Shown: in pieces, positions 16,180 through 25,635 of the stretch
Layout: the number at the start of each line of letters is the position of its first letter
How positions within the stretch are numbered: position 1 is the first letter of the stretch
The notes under the pieces: generated by a model
The model's database searches: none
Told to the model about the DNA's origin: nothing
The model's input: only the letters and a program-made list of their open reading frames with translations
From: Oerskovia enterophila
GTDB taxonomy: Bacteria > Actinomycetota > Actinomycetes > Actinomycetales > Cellulomonadaceae
DNA length: 64,000 bases
Assembly (NCBI RefSeq): GCF_001692445.1
Contig: NZ_MAQA01000011.1
Span: 1 to 64,000, forward strand
Direction: 5' to 3'
Program-made: the position numbers and the translations under genes

Positions 16180-16848
16180 ATGGAGAGCACCGAGACCGGC
16201 GCGGCGTCCGCACCGACCGACGCCGTGGTCCGCCCCGACCACAAGGCCACCCTGCACCGGTACCTCCAGGCCGCGCGCGACGCGCTCGTCTGGAAGCTGG
16301 AGGGGCTCGACGAACGGGCCGCACGCTGGCCCTGGACGCCCACGGGGACCAACCTGCTCGGCCTCGTCAAGCACGCTGCCGGGGTCGAGTTCGGCTACTT
16401 CGGGCAGACCTTCGGGCGCGGGTGGCCCACGCCCGACGACGTCCCGTGGATGGCCGAGGACGCCGCCGACGGGGAGGACAACGCCGACATGTGGGCGACG
16501 GTCGAGGAGTCGATCGGCTCGGTCGTGGACCTGTACCGCCGCGTCTGGGCGTTCGCCGACGAGACGATCGCGACCCTGGACCTGGACGCGACCGGCCGGG
16601 TGCCCTGGTGGCCCGACGACCGTTCCAGGATCACGCTGCTCCAGGTCATGGTGCACGTCACGAGCGACCTGGCCCGCCATGCGGGGCACGCCGACATCCT
16701 GCGCGAGCTCACCGACGGGAGCGCGGGTCTTCGGGCGGACCAAGACAACCTCCCACCGTTGTCGGCGCACGACTGGTCGGCCCACGTCGAGCGGTTGCGA
16801 GCCGTCGCGGACGAGGCGCAGCACCGCGCGGACGCGCGCCGCACCTGA
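16180..16848 (+). CDS. DinB/DUF664 family protein (second of two)
   Basis: A 222-residue DinB-superfamily helix bundle. Diagnostic segments are NLLGLVKHAAGVEFGYFG and VHVTSDLARHAGHADILRELTDG, carrying the candidate metal-binding His residues. It differs from the 14194-14781 paralogue by an extra N-terminal helix and a basic C-terminal helix. Role unknown; thiol-dependent detoxification is the usual guess for this family. It converges on the DUF4184 gene through a shared palindromic hairpin. Confidence 0.85.
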   Translation: MESTETGAASAPTDAVVRPDHKATLHRYLQAARDALVWKLEGLDERAARWPWTPTGTNLLGLVKHAAGVEFGYFGQTFGRGWPTPDDVPWMAEDAADGEDNADMWATVEESIGSVVDLYRRVWAFADETIATLDLDATGRVPWWPDDRSRITLLQVMVHVTSDLARHAGHADILRELTDGSAGLRADQDNLPPLSAHDWSAHVERLRAVADEAQHRADARRT

Positions 16849-16866
16849 CCGGGGCGCCCGGTGGAG

Positions 16867-16896
16867 CCGACGGCGTCACGCGCGTGACGCCGTCGG
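16867..16896. terminator. Bidirectional palindromic terminator
   Basis: A 30-bp perfect palindrome, arms CCGACGGCGTCACG and its complement, between two convergent genes. The stop codon of the minus-strand gene (16876-16878) lies inside the left arm. Confidence 0.75.
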
Positions 16897-17736
16897 GCCC
16901 CCGTGGTCCTGGGGCGTGCCGGGAGCACCCACGGCCACGGGCCTCCTGGCCTCCCGACGGGAGGCCGCCGTCCGCACGGCCGCCCACACGACCACACCCA
17001 GGCCCGCGCCGAGCACCGGGTAGGTCGCGGCGAGGCGGGCGAGCGAGAAGACGGTCACCGCGTGGTCGGTCGCGAGCAGCCGCACGACCGCTCCGAGCAT
17101 CCCCGCCACGGCGCCGGCCGTCATGCTCAGGACCGCGGAGCGCAGGTGCTGCGGGGCGGCGACGGGCAGGGAGGCCCGCCACCAGCGCACCACGAGCGCC
17201 ACGAGCACGACGAACCCGGCGAACGAGCTCCCGTGCTGGAGGTACTTGTACACCGCGACCCCGGCGACCGGGGTCCGCAGGACGTCCCAGGTCTGGACCG
17301 CGGTCCCGCGCAGGTGCGTGAAGTCGTCCCAGAGGACGTGGGTGAGGGTCCCCGCCACGGCGAACCCTGCGACGGCCACCGCGATCACCGGCGGGCCCGC
17401 GGCGCGGGTCGACACGTCGGGGGAGAGGGGCCTCCGCCGGGGCAGCGCGGCCAGGTAGGGCCCGCGGACCACGAGGACCCACAGGGCCGTGCAGGCCACG
17501 GCGAGGGCGAGGTCGACGGTCACGACGCCCAGCAGACGGTGCGTGGCGTGGGCCAGCTCGTCGGTCCCGGGCCACAGCACGTCGAGGAACAGGGGAGCGT
17601 CCGGGACCATCGCACCGATCGCGGACGCGGGCAGCGCCCAGAGGAGGAGAGCGGGGGAGAGCGCGCGCCTCGCCGGCCCTCCGGCGAGGGGGAGCGCGAC
17701 CAGGGCATGGACAGGGGTGTAGGGCGCGGGCGACAT
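16876..17736 (-). CDS. DUF4184 family membrane protein
   Basis: A 286-residue polytopic protein. The N-terminal pattern YTPVHALVALPLAG...PASAIGAMVPDAPLF is typical of DUF4184 and related YdjM-type families; His9 and the Asp in VPDAP are conserved. A later THVLWDDFTH is also typical, and an HGSSF segment precedes a hydrophobic helix. About six transmembrane segments. Relatives are annotated as membrane-bound metal-dependent hydrolases, but no activity has been shown for this subgroup. Its stop codon is embedded in the 16867-16896 terminator stem. Confidence 0.8.
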   Translation of the reverse strand: MSPAPYTPVHALVALPLAGGPARRALSPALLLWALPASAIGAMVPDAPLFLDVLWPGTDELAHATHRLLGVVTVDLALAVACTALWVLVVRGPYLAALPRRRPLSPDVSTRAAGPPVIAVAVAGFAVAGTLTHVLWDDFTHLRGTAVQTWDVLRTPVAGVAVYKYLQHGSSFAGFVVLVALVVRWWRASLPVAAPQHLRSAVLSMTAGAVAGMLGAVVRLLATDHAVTVFSLARLAATYPVLGAGLGVVVWAAVRTAASRREARRPVAVGAPGTPQDHGGPTASRA

Positions 17737-18035
17737 GATGCCCGCTCGTCGAGCCGGCCGACAGGGGCTGCCAGGACATGGGCCGGAGGGTCGGAGTCGG
17801 ACATCTCACACTTTGTGGACACTCTCTGGTTCGGAGGAAAATAGTGTGCCAAGCGCGTACCCTCCAACGGACCACCTCCATATGCGACTCACCATCAAGC
17901 CCAGACGACGGGTGGCTCCGGGTGATCTCAGCTCGACCGGGCGTGTCCTGCCCAGGAAGGATCCGCGGAGCGGCGGTAGTTTGCCCTGTGGTGAGGCACG
18001 AGCCTCGCCGCAGGACGTGACGCGAGGAGCCGAAC
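17737..18035. other. Intergenic region upstream of DUF4184 and the small helical protein
   Basis: About 300 bp with no credible gene. It contains the only notably A-rich patch nearby (17834-17845) and a loose CACACT / AGTGTG inverted pair (17807-17812 and 17843-17848). Divergent promoters must lie here, but I cannot place them with confidence. Confidence 0.4.
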
Positions 18036-18242
18036 ATGGGTATCGACGAGGCGAAGGACAAGGCTGCGGCCGCTGCCGGCGAGGCCAAGGAAGGCCTGGG
18101 CGGCCTGCTAGACAAGGCCAAGGAGTTCCTGACCGACGACCGGATCGACGACGTCGCCGAGAAGATCAAGGGAATCGCGCCCGACTCGGTCGACGGCCAC
18201 GTCGACACGCTCGCCGAGAAGGCCAAGGAAGTGAACGACTGA
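18036..18242 (+). CDS. Small amphipathic helical protein, function unknown
   Basis: 68 residues, rich in Lys, Glu, Ala and Asp, with heptad-like repeats ([37 protein letters not shown]). No membrane segment and no Cys. The make-up resembles the short antitoxin-like Rv0909/MT0933 group and other stress-linked helical proteins, but the match is too weak to name. GAGGAG sits ahead of ATG 18036, and codon use is normal, so the gene is probably real. It is followed by its own terminator, so it is separate from thrS. Confidence 0.7.
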   Translation: MGIDEAKDKAAAAAGEAKEGLGGLLDKAKEFLTDDRIDDVAEKIKGIAPDSVDGHVDTLAEKAKEVND

Positions 18243-18287
18243 CCGGGCGAGGAACGCACGGTACCGGCCGAGGTCGGTAACATCGGA

Positions 18288-18314
18288 GGGCGCCGCCGTC
18301 TGGCGGCGCCCTTT
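18288..18314 (+). terminator. Rho-independent terminator before thrS
   Basis: GGGCGCCGCC (18288-18297), GTCT loop, GGCGGCGCCC (18302-18311), then TTT. A textbook terminator, 34 bp before the thrS start. No T-box-like leader is visible. Confidence 0.85.
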
Positions 18315-18348
18315 CGAATGCCCTGTTGAGCTGCTAGGAGCGCGCACC

Positions 18349-20373
18349 GTGTCAGACGTCGTATCGTCACCTTTGTCCATCACTCTCGACGGGGAACGGA
18401 CCACGGTGGAGACGGGGACGACCGGCGCGGACCTGTTCTCGGGCCGCCGCGAGGTCGTCGTCCTCCGCGTGAACGGTGAGCTCAAGGACCTCGACACCCC
18501 CGTCGCCGAGGGTGACGAGGTCGAGGGCGTGACCATCGACTCGCCCGACGGGCTCGACGTGCTGCGTCACTCGGCCGCGCACGTCCTGGCCCAGGCCGTG
18601 CAGCAGGTCAACCCCGACGCCAAGCTCGGCATCGGCCCGCCCGTCCGCGACGGGTTCTACTACGACTTCGACGTCGAGACCCCGTTCACGCCCGAGGACC
18701 TCAAGGCCCTCGACAAGGTCATGGCGCGCATCATCAAGGACGGGCAGACGTTCAAGCGTCGTGTCGTCACCGACGACGAGGCCCGTGCCGAGCTCGCGAA
18801 CGAGCCCTACAAGCTCGAGCTGATCGGCCTCAAGGGCTCCGGCTCGGCCGACGACGCAGCGGGGGAGGGTGTGTCGGTCGAGGTCGGTGCCGGCGAGCTC
18901 ACCATCTACGACAACGTCCGTCGCGACGGCACGGTGGCCTGGAAGGACCTGTGCCGCGGCCCGCACCTGCCCAGCACGCGCCTCATCGGCAACGGCTTCC
19001 AGCTCATGCGCAGCGCGGCCGCCTACTGGCGCGGCAGCGAGAAGAACCCCCAGCTCCAGCGCGTGTACGGCACCGCCTGGCCCACCAAGGACGAGCTGCG
19101 CGCGTACACCGAGCGCCTCGCCGAGGCCGAGCGTCGTGACCACCGCCGCCTGGGCGTAGAGCTCGACCTCTTCTCGTTCCCGGACGAGATCGGCTCGGGG
19201 CTCGCGGTCTTCCACCCCAAGGGCGGGATCATCCGCAACGAGATGGAGGAGTACTCGCGCAAGCGCCACATCGAGGCGGGCTACTCGTTCGTCAACTCCC
19301 CGCACATCACCAAGGAGAAGCTCTACCAGGTCTCCGGGCACCTCGACTGGTACGCCGAGGGCATGTACCCCCCCATGCACCTTGACGAGGAGCGCGACGC
19401 GGACGGCACGCTGCGCCGCGCCGGTCAGAACTACTACCTCAAGCCCATGAACTGCCCCATGCACAACCTGATCTTCGACGCGCGTGGGCGTTCGTACCGT
19501 GAGCTGCCCCTGCGCCTCTTCGAGTTCGGGACGGTCTACCGCTACGAGAAGTCGGGCGTGGTGCACGGCCTGACCCGCGCCCGCGGGTTCACCCAGGACG
19601 ACGCGCACATCTACTGCACGCGCGACCAGATGAAGTCCGAGCTCACGAACGCGCTGAACTTCGTCCTCGACCTGCTCAAGGACTACGGGCTCGACGACTT
19701 CTACCTCGAGCTCTCGACGCGCGACCCCGAGAAGTCCGTCGGCACCGACGACGCCTGGGAGGAAGCGACCGAGACGCTGCGCCAGGTCGCCGAGGAGTCC
19801 GGGCTCGACCTCGTGCCGGACCCGGGCGGCGCCGCGTTCTACGGGCCCAAGATCTCGGTCCAGGCCAAGGACGCGATCGGCCGCACCTGGCAGATGTCGA
19901 CCATCCAGCTCGACTTCAACCTGCCGGAGAAGTTCGACCTCGAGTACCAGGCCTCGGACGGCACGCGTCAGCGCCCGGTCATGATCCACCGTGCGCTGTT
20001 CGGCTCGATCGAGCGCTTCTTCGCGGTGCTCACCGAGCACTACGCGGGTGCGTTCCCGGCCTGGCTCGCGCCGGTCCAGGTCGTGGCCGTCCCGGTCGCA
20101 GAGCCCTTCAACGACTACCTGGCCGACGTCGTCGCCCAGCTCGCCGCGCAGGGCATCCGCGCCGAGGTCGACTACTCGGACGACCGCTTCGGGAAGAAGA
20201 TCCGCACGGCCAGCACCCAGAAGGTGCCGTTCGTGCTCATCGCCGGTGGCGAGGACGTCGAGGCCGGTGCGGTCTCGTTCCGCTACCGCGACGGACGCCA
20301 GGACAACGGCGTGCCCGTGGCCGAGGCCATCGAGCGGATCGTGTCTGCGGTCCGCGAGCGCAGCCAGGTCTGA
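18349..20373 (+). CDS. thrS: Threonyl-tRNA synthetase
   Basis: 674 residues with the standard order: TGS domain (about 5-70), tRNA_SAD editing domain ([11 protein letters not shown], about 80-260), class II catalytic core and C-terminal anticodon-binding domain (about 570-670). The zinc/threonine site begins with Cys369 in MNCPMH (367-372). Motif 2 is seen in [26 protein letters not shown]. It charges tRNA-Thr. GTG start with TAGGAG eight bases ahead. It heads the thrS-HIT-pgsA-patA-pimA unit, the same order as Mycobacterium tuberculosis Rv2614c-Rv2610c. Confidence 0.97.
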   Translation: MSDVVSSPLSITLDGERTTVETGTTGADLFSGRREVVVLRVNGELKDLDTPVAEGDEVEGVTIDSPDGLDVLRHSAAHVLAQAVQQVNPDAKLGIGPPVRDGFYYDFDVETPFTPEDLKALDKVMARIIKDGQTFKRRVVTDDEARAELANEPYKLELIGLKGSGSADDAAGEGVSVEVGAGELTIYDNVRRDGTVAWKDLCRGPHLPSTRLIGNGFQLMRSAAAYWRGSEKNPQLQRVYGTAWPTKDELRAYTERLAEAERRDHRRLGVELDLFSFPDEIGSGLAVFHPKGGIIRNEMEEYSRKRHIEAGYSFVNSPHITKEKLYQVSGHLDWYAEGMYPPMHLDEERDADGTLRRAGQNYYLKPMNCPMHNLIFDARGRSYRELPLRLFEFGTVYRYEKSGVVHGLTRARGFTQDDAHIYCTRDQMKSELTNALNFVLDLLKDYGLDDFYLELSTRDPEKSVGTDDAWEEATETLRQVAEESGLDLVPDPGGAAFYGPKISVQAKDAIGRTWQMSTIQLDFNLPEKFDLEYQASDGTRQRPVMIHRALFGSIERFFAVLTEHYAGAFPAWLAPVQVVAVPVAEPFNDYLADVVAQLAAQGIRAEVDYSDDRFGKKIRTASTQKVPFVLIAGGEDVEAGAVSFRYRDGRQDNGVPVAEAIERIVSAVRERSQV

Positions 20374-20376
20374 CGC

Positions 20377-21021
20377 GTGACGTCGGACGGCGCAGGGACG
20401 GGGTCGGGGTACTCCGTGGAGGGTCCGGAGGGGCATCCGCGGTTCGACGACGGGATGGACCGGCTGTGGACGCCGCACCGGATGGTCTACATCGGCGGTC
20501 AGGACAAGCCGGTCGACGACCGGTCGTCGTCGTGCCCCTTCTGCCGGATCCCTGCGCTGTCCGACGAGGACGGGCTGGTCGTGGCGCGGGGCACGTGGTG
20601 CTTCGTGGTGCTCAACCTGTACCCGTACAACCCGGGCCACCTGATGGTGTGCCCGTACCGGCACGTGTCGGACTACACGGACCTGACCCCCGAGGAGACC
20701 GACGAGCTGGCGCGGTTGTCGCAGCAGGCGATGCGCGTGACGCGTGCGGTGTCGGGCCCTGACGGCTTCAACCTGGGCATGAACCAGGGGGCGGTCGCCG
20801 GGGCCGGCATCGCGGCGCACCTGCACCAGCACGTGGTGCCGCGCTGGTCGGGGGACGCGAACTTCCTGCCGATCGTGGCCCACACCAAGGCCGTGCCGGA
20901 GCTGCTGGGGGACACCCGCGCGCGGCTCGCGGCGGCCTGGGAGGCTCATGGTGCGCCCGGCCCAGGACCGACGAACGACGACCCGGCGTCTCCTGCGACG
21001 CCCACACTCGAGGAGAGCTAG
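20377..21021 (+). CDS. HIT family hydrolase (Ap4A/nucleotide phosphorylase type)
   Basis: A 214-residue HIT protein. The histidine triad is HLHQHVVPR with His148, His150 and His152, and the CPFC motif (53-56) is typical of zinc-containing family members. It corresponds to Rv2613c, characterised as a diadenosine tetraphosphate phosphorylase. GTG start three bases after the thrS stop, so translation is coupled. Ap4A is a side product of aminoacyl-tRNA synthetases, which may explain the pairing with thrS. Confidence 0.92.
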   Translation: MTSDGAGTGSGYSVEGPEGHPRFDDGMDRLWTPHRMVYIGGQDKPVDDRSSSCPFCRIPALSDEDGLVVARGTWCFVVLNLYPYNPGHLMVCPYRHVSDYTDLTPEETDELARLSQQAMRVTRAVSGPDGFNLGMNQGAVAGAGIAAHLHQHVVPRWSGDANFLPIVAHTKAVPELLGDTRARLAAAWEAHGAPGPGPTNDDPASPATPTLEES

Positions 21022-21672
21022 ATGTTCGGGCGACTTCGCGCCGTCGTGACGCGTTTGTTCACGCCGGTCGCGGCCTTCCTGCTGCGGATCGGGGTCTCCC
21101 CGGACGCGGTGACGATCGTGGGCACGGTGGGCGTGGTGGCCTCCGCGCTGTGGCTGTTCCCCACGGGGCACCTGTTCGCGGGGACCATGGCGATCATGGT
21201 CTTCGCGTTCTCGGACGCGCTGGACGGCGTGATGGCGCGGCTGTCGGGGCGCTCGGGCCCGTGGGGGGCGTTCCTGGACTCGACGCTGGACCGGCTGGCC
21301 GACGCCGCGATCTTCACGGGGCTGATCGTGTGGTTCGTGCGCACCGAGAACACGTGGGGCATCACGGTGGGGCTCGCGTGCCTGGTCCTGGGGTCGGTGG
21401 TCCCGTACGCGCGGGCTCGGGCCGAGGGGCTGGGCATGACGGCCGCGGTCGGGATCGCGGAGCGGGCCGACCGGCTGGTCGTGACGCTCGTGGCTGCCGG
21501 CCTGGTGGGCCTGGGGCTGCCGGTGACCGTCCTGGTCGTGGTCCTGGGGCTGCTCGCGGCCGCGAGCGCCGTGACGGTGGTGCAGCGCATGGCGACGGTG
21601 CGTCGTCAGGCTGTCGCTGCTGCCGGGGCCGCCTCTGCGGGGGACGCTGCGGCGTCCGAGGGTGGTGCCTGA
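21022..21672 (+). CDS. pgsA: Phosphatidylinositol phosphate synthase (CDP-alcohol phosphatidyltransferase)
   Basis: 216 residues, about six transmembrane helices. The CDP-alcohol phosphotransferase motif is complete: Asp65, Asp68-Gly69, Ala72-Arg73, Gly82, Asp86 and Asp90 (SDALDGVMAR...GAFLDSTLD). In actinobacteria this enzyme joins CDP-diacylglycerol with inositol-1-phosphate to give PI phosphate, the precursor of PI, PIMs and lipoglycans. The ATG immediately follows the HIT stop. The neighbours patA and pimA use its product. Confidence 0.93.
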   Translation: MFGRLRAVVTRLFTPVAAFLLRIGVSPDAVTIVGTVGVVASALWLFPTGHLFAGTMAIMVFAFSDALDGVMARLSGRSGPWGAFLDSTLDRLADAAIFTGLIVWFVRTENTWGITVGLACLVLGSVVPYARARAEGLGMTAAVGIAERADRLVVTLVAAGLVGLGLPVTVLVVVLGLLAAASAVTVVQRMATVRRQAVAAAGAASAGDAAASEGGA

Positions 21673-22660
21673 GGTGGGGGTGAGCGCGGACAAGGCGTTC
21701 ACGTTCGCGTGGCGCAACGCGCACAAGGTGCCGGAGCCGGTGCTGCGTGGGTTGTTCACGGTGATCGCGGACGTGGCGTGGGCGACGCGCCGGGGTGGTG
21801 TGCCGCAGCTGGAGAAGAACTTGGCGCGGGTGCGCCCGGGGTTGGACGCGCGGGGGCTGCGCCGGTTGAGCCGGGCGGGCATGCGGTCGTACATGCGCTA
21901 CTACCGGGAGGCGTTCACGCTGCCGGGGGCGTCGCCTGCGCAGATCGAGGCGCGGGTGCGTCTGGAGGGGTACGAGAACTGCCTGCAGTTCACGTCGCAG
22001 GGTGTGACGCCGTTGCTGGCGCTGGGGCACATGGGCAACTGGGACCTGGCGGGGGCGTATGCGACGCCGCACATCGCGCCGGTGCTGACGGTCGCGGAGC
22101 GGCTCAAGCCCGAGGAGCTGTTCCAGGAGTTCTTGGCGTTCCGCAACTCGTTGGGGATCGAGATCCTGGCGTTGGGCGACGGTGACGTGTTCCGTGAGCT
22201 GATGCGCGGGGCGCGGGGGCCGGGCAAGCTCATCCCGTTGCTCGCGGACCGTGACCTGACGGCGCGCGGTGTGGAGGTGGACCTGTTCGGTGAGCGGGCC
22301 CGGGTCGCGGCGGGTCCTGCGGCGCTGGCGGTCTCGACGGGGGCACCGTTGCTGACGGCGTCGATCCGGTACGAGCGTCTGACGGGTCCCCGTCGCCGGG
22401 CGGCGGGGACCCCGTGGGGGATCGTCATCCGGTTCTTCCCGCAGGTCGCGGTCCCGGACGGGGTGCCGCGCAGCGAGCGGGTCGCGGCGGTGACGCAGGC
22501 GTGGGTCGACCACCTGGAGGAGGCCATCGCCGCGGACCCGGAGGACTGGCACATGCTGCAGAAGGTGTTCGTGGCGGACCTGGACCCGGACCGGTACGCC
22601 CGGACCCGGGCGAAGGACGCGCAGGGTGCGACTGGTGGAGGGGCGGTGGGCTCGGCATGA
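21662..22660 (+). CDS. patA: Phosphatidylinositol mannoside acyltransferase
   Basis: 332 residues, member of the LpxL/HtrB-like acyltransferase superfamily. The catalytic H-x4-D motif is His123-Asp128 in LGHMGNWDLAG. A second conserved block is LLADRDLTARGVEVDLFGE. It transfers an acyl chain to the mannose of PIM1/PIM2 at the inner membrane face (family knowledge, Rv2611c). The frame begins with GTG GTG at 21662, overlapping pgsA by 11 bases. A later GTG (21680) has its SD too close, so the exact start is uncertain. Confidence 0.9.
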   Translation: MVPEVGVSADKAFTFAWRNAHKVPEPVLRGLFTVIADVAWATRRGGVPQLEKNLARVRPGLDARGLRRLSRAGMRSYMRYYREAFTLPGASPAQIEARVRLEGYENCLQFTSQGVTPLLALGHMGNWDLAGAYATPHIAPVLTVAERLKPEELFQEFLAFRNSLGIEILALGDGDVFRELMRGARGPGKLIPLLADRDLTARGVEVDLFGERARVAAGPAALAVSTGAPLLTASIRYERLTGPRRRAAGTPWGIVIRFFPQVAVPDGVPRSERVAAVTQAWVDHLEEAIAADPEDWHMLQKVFVADLDPDRYARTRAKDAQGATGGGAVGSA

Positions 22661-23874
22661 GCCTGAAGATCGGGATCGTGTGCCCGTACTCGTTCGACGT
22701 GCCGGGTGGGGTGCAGTTCCACATCCGGGACCTGGCGGAGGCGCTCATGGCGCAGGGGCACGAGGTGTCGGTGCTGGCCCCTGCGGACGAGGACACTCCC
22801 ATCCCGGACTACATCACGTCCGCGGGCCGTGCGGTGCCGGTCAAGTACAACGGGTCGGTGGCGCGCATGACGTTCGGTCCGGTCACTGCTGCGCGGGTGC
22901 GCCGGTGGTTGGACGCGGGCAAGTTCGACGTGCTGCACCTGCACGAGCCGGTCACGCCGTCGTTGAGCATGCTGGCGCTGTGGATCGCGCAGGGGCCGAT
23001 CGTGGCGACGTTCCACACGGCGTTGATCCGTTCGCGCGCGCTGCAGGTGGTCTACCCGCTGGTGCGTCAGAGCCTGGAGAAGATCTCGGCGCGCATCGCG
23101 GTCTCGGAGGACGCCCGGCGCACCCTCGTGGAGCACATGGGGGGCGACGCGGTCGTGATCCCCAACGGCGTCTACGTCGACACGTTCGCGGACGCCGCGC
23201 CGTCGGCGAGGTGGCAGGGCACCCCGGACGCGCCGACCATCGCGTTCCTGGGGCGCCTGGACGAGCCGCGCAAGGGTCTGCCGGTCCTGACGGCCGCGAT
23301 CCCCCGCATCCTCGAGGCCGTCCCGGGGGCCCGGTTCCTGATCGCGGGCCGCGGGGACCAGGGGCGCGCGGACGCGCTCGAGGCGTTGGGGGAGTCGGCG
23401 AGCGCCGTGGAGTTCCTGGGGTCGATCTCGGACGAGGAGAAGGCGTCGCTGCTGTCGTCGGTGGACGTGTACATCGCGCCGCAGACGGGTGGGGAGAGCT
23501 TCGGGATCGTGCTGGTCGAGGCGATGAGCGCGGGGGCGTGCGTGGTCGCCTCGGACCTGGGGGCTTTTCGGCGGGTGCTGGACGAGGGGCAGGCGGGGGC
23601 GTTGTTCCCGGTGGGGGACCCGGTCGCGTTGGCGGACACGGTGCTGCGGGTCCTGGCGGACCCGGCGGGCCGGGAGCGGTACTGCGAGCGGGCGATCTCG
23701 TTCGTGCGCCGGTTCGACTGGTCGACGGTGACGGCGGAGGTGCTCGCGGTGTACGAGATGGCGTTGGCGGCCTCGGACGCGGTGATCCCGGTGCACGAGG
23801 ACCCGGCGTCGTTGCGCGGTGGTCGTCGTCTGGGGCTGTGGCCCCGTCCGGAGCAGGAGAGGAACCCGTCGTGA
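22657..23874 (+). CDS. pimA: Phosphatidylinositol alpha-mannosyltransferase
   Basis: A 405-residue GT4 glycosyltransferase. The N-terminal glycine loop VPGGVQFHI, LHLHEPVTPS, GRLDEPRKG and the nucleotide-sugar motif GGESFGIVLVEAMSAG match PimA. It adds the first mannose from GDP-mannose to PI, the committed step of PIM synthesis. ATG 22657 overlaps the patA stop in an ATGA arrangement; the frame continues upstream inside patA without homology. Confidence 0.94.
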   Translation: MSLKIGIVCPYSFDVPGGVQFHIRDLAEALMAQGHEVSVLAPADEDTPIPDYITSAGRAVPVKYNGSVARMTFGPVTAARVRRWLDAGKFDVLHLHEPVTPSLSMLALWIAQGPIVATFHTALIRSRALQVVYPLVRQSLEKISARIAVSEDARRTLVEHMGGDAVVIPNGVYVDTFADAAPSARWQGTPDAPTIAFLGRLDEPRKGLPVLTAAIPRILEAVPGARFLIAGRGDQGRADALEALGESASAVEFLGSISDEEKASLLSSVDVYIAPQTGGESFGIVLVEAMSAGACVVASDLGAFRRVLDEGQAGALFPVGDPVALADTVLRVLADPAGRERYCERAISFVRRFDWSTVTAEVLAVYEMALAASDAVIPVHEDPASLRGGRRLGLWPRPEQERNPS

Positions 23875-24542
23875 CGTGGTCGGAGATCGCCATCATCGTG
23901 GTGGCCGTGGTCCTGGTCGCGGGGTGGGCCCTGTGGGTGGCCGCCTCGCGCCTGGACCGGTTGCACCGCAAGGTCATGGCCTCGCGCCTGGCGTTGGACG
24001 CACAGCTGGAGCGGCGGGCGTCGGCGGCGCTGGACCTGGCGGGGGCGGGGGAGCTGGACCCGGCGAGCTCGGTCCTGGTCGCGGAGGCGGCGTACGAGGT
24101 GCTGGACGACGACCTGCGCACGCGCGAGGTCGCGTCCGTGGTCCCGGGCCTGGCCGAGCTGGTGGCCTCGCCGGGGTCCGCTCCCGGGCCCGACGGCGCC
24201 TCCTCGCTCGAGCGGGCCCCTCGCCTGCTGGCGGGGGTGGGCGCCGAGCGGGCGCGGGCGGAGAGCGACCTGTCGGCGACGTTGCGCGCGGCCCTGGAGG
24301 ACCCCGAGGAGGTGCGGGAGATCCGCGCCTCGCCTGTGGGGGCCGAGCTGCTCGCGGCGCTGGCCGGGGCCTGGTACCGGGCGCAGATCGCGCGCCGCTT
24401 CCACAACGAGGCCGTGGCCCAGACCCAGCGCCTGCGCCGCACCTGGTACGCCCGGGCGTTCTCGCTGGCCGGGCACGCGCCCATGCCGGTCACGGTCGAG
24501 CTCGACGACGCCTGGCCGCCCGCGCTCGACCGCAACCCCTGA
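23871..24542 (+). CDS. Single-pass membrane protein, LemA-like, downstream of pimA
   Basis: 223 residues. One N-terminal transmembrane helix (about 4-24, EIAIIVVAVVLVAGWALWV) is followed by a charged, helical domain. The later segment ARRFHNEAVAQTQRLRRTWYARAFSLAGHA resembles the LemA family pattern (R-x-Y-N-x-x-V...FP...F), though weakly. Cytoplasmic or extracytoplasmic side unknown. The GTG overlaps the pimA stop (GTGA), so it belongs to the PIM operon; the equivalent slot in mycobacteria holds a different membrane protein. Function unknown. Confidence 0.7.
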   Translation: MTWSEIAIIVVAVVLVAGWALWVAASRLDRLHRKVMASRLALDAQLERRASAALDLAGAGELDPASSVLVAEAAYEVLDDDLRTREVASVVPGLAELVASPGSAPGPDGASSLERAPRLLAGVGAERARAESDLSATLRAALEDPEEVREIRASPVGAELLAALAGAWYRAQIARRFHNEAVAQTQRLRRTWYARAFSLAGHAPMPVTVELDDAWPPALDRNP

Positions 24543-24588
24543 CCGGCCGGTCGGTTCGGGGGCTGCCCGAGGGGTGGGCGGACCTCCG

Positions 24589-24594
24589 TAGACT
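24589..24594 (+). promoter_or_regulatory. Probable -10 element (TAGACT) for pdxS
   Basis: TAGACT fits the actinobacterial TANNNT -10 and lies 82 bp before pdxS, past the end of the previous gene. No clear -35. The same hexamer recurs before yajC, aspS, rpsD and the cyclophilin gene. Confidence 0.45.
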
Positions 24595-24675
24595 GGGCGG
24601 TGACGTGCAAGCATGTCGGCGGCGCGAGCGTGACCCCTGCTCGCGCGTCCCAACGTGAAGATGTGAGGTTTCGCG

Positions 24676-25602
24676 GTGTCCGTGGAGAATTCCGGCGAGA
24701 ACAGCCCCCAGGTGACCGGCGACGTCGTCGGCTCGGCCAAGGTCAAGCGCGGCATGGCCGAGATGCTCAAGGGCGGCGTCATCATGGACGTCGTCACGCC
24801 CGAGCAGGCCAAGATCGCCGAGGACGCGGGCGCGGTGGCCGTCATGGCCCTCGAGCGCGTCCCGGCCGACATCCGCGCCCAGGGCGGGGTCTCGCGCATG
24901 AGCGACCCCGACATGATCGACGGCATCATCGCCGCGGTCTCGATCCCCGTCATGGCCAAGGCGCGCATCGGCCACTTCGTCGAGGCCCAGGTGCTGCAGG
25001 CCCTCGGCGTCGACTACATCGACGAGTCCGAGGTCCTGACCCCGGCCGACTACGCCAACCACATCGACAAGTGGGCGTTCGACGCACCGTTCGTTTGCGG
25101 GGCGACCAACCTGGGCGAGGCCCTGCGCCGCATCACCGAGGGCGCGGCCATGATCCGCTCCAAGGGCGAGGCCGGCACGGGCGACGTGTCCAACGCGACC
25201 ACGCACATGCGCACCATCCGCGGCGAGATCCGCCGCCTGACCTCCCTGCCCGAGGACGAGCTGTTCGTCGCGGCCAAGGAGCTCCAGGCCCCGTACGAGC
25301 TCGTCAAGGAGATCGCCGCCACGGGCAAGCTGCCCGTGGTCATGTTCACCGCGGGCGGCATCGCGACCCCGGCCGACGCGGCCATGATGATGCAGCTCGG
25401 CGCGGAGGGCGTGTTCGTCGGCTCGGGCATCTTCAAGTCCGGCAACCCCGCCCAGCGCGCCGCGGCGATCGTCAAGGCCACCACGTTCTACGACGACCCG
25501 GCCGTCCTCGCGGACGTCTCGCGCGGCCTGGGCGAGGCCATGGTCGGCATCAACGTCGACGACATCCCCGTCCCGCACCGCCTGGCCGAGCGCGGCTGGT
25601 GA
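24676..25602 (+). CDS. pdxS: Pyridoxal 5'-phosphate synthase subunit PdxS
   Basis: 308 residues, a PdxS/SNZ TIM barrel. The first catalytic lysine is Lys95 in [11 protein letters not shown], with Asp38 in VIMDVV nearby and the phosphate loop [13 protein letters not shown] towards the end. With PdxT it makes PLP from ribose-5-phosphate, glyceraldehyde-3-phosphate and glutamine-derived ammonia. GTG start with GAGG upstream. A Nudix gene separates it from pdxT, and there may be a second promoter between them. Confidence 0.96.
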   Translation: MSVENSGENSPQVTGDVVGSAKVKRGMAEMLKGGVIMDVVTPEQAKIAEDAGAVAVMALERVPADIRAQGGVSRMSDPDMIDGIIAAVSIPVMAKARIGHFVEAQVLQALGVDYIDESEVLTPADYANHIDKWAFDAPFVCGATNLGEALRRITEGAAMIRSKGEAGTGDVSNATTHMRTIRGEIRRLTSLPEDELFVAAKELQAPYELVKEIAATGKLPVVMFTAGGIATPADAAMMMQLGAEGVFVGSGIFKSGNPAQRAAAIVKATTFYDDPAVLADVSRGLGEAMVGINVDDIPVPHRLAERGW

Positions 25603-25635
25603 CTCCCGTCGTGCTGCTGGTCCGGTGACCCCACG

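Noticed and set aside
17778-18020. An 80-codon plus-strand frame upstream of the small helical protein
   Set aside because: No ribosome binding site, atypical codon use and no recognisable features.
18367-21894. A 1175-codon minus-strand frame opposite thrS, HIT and pgsA
   Set aside because: Antisense of three certain genes; His/Arg/Pro/Gln-rich low-complexity product with no domain.
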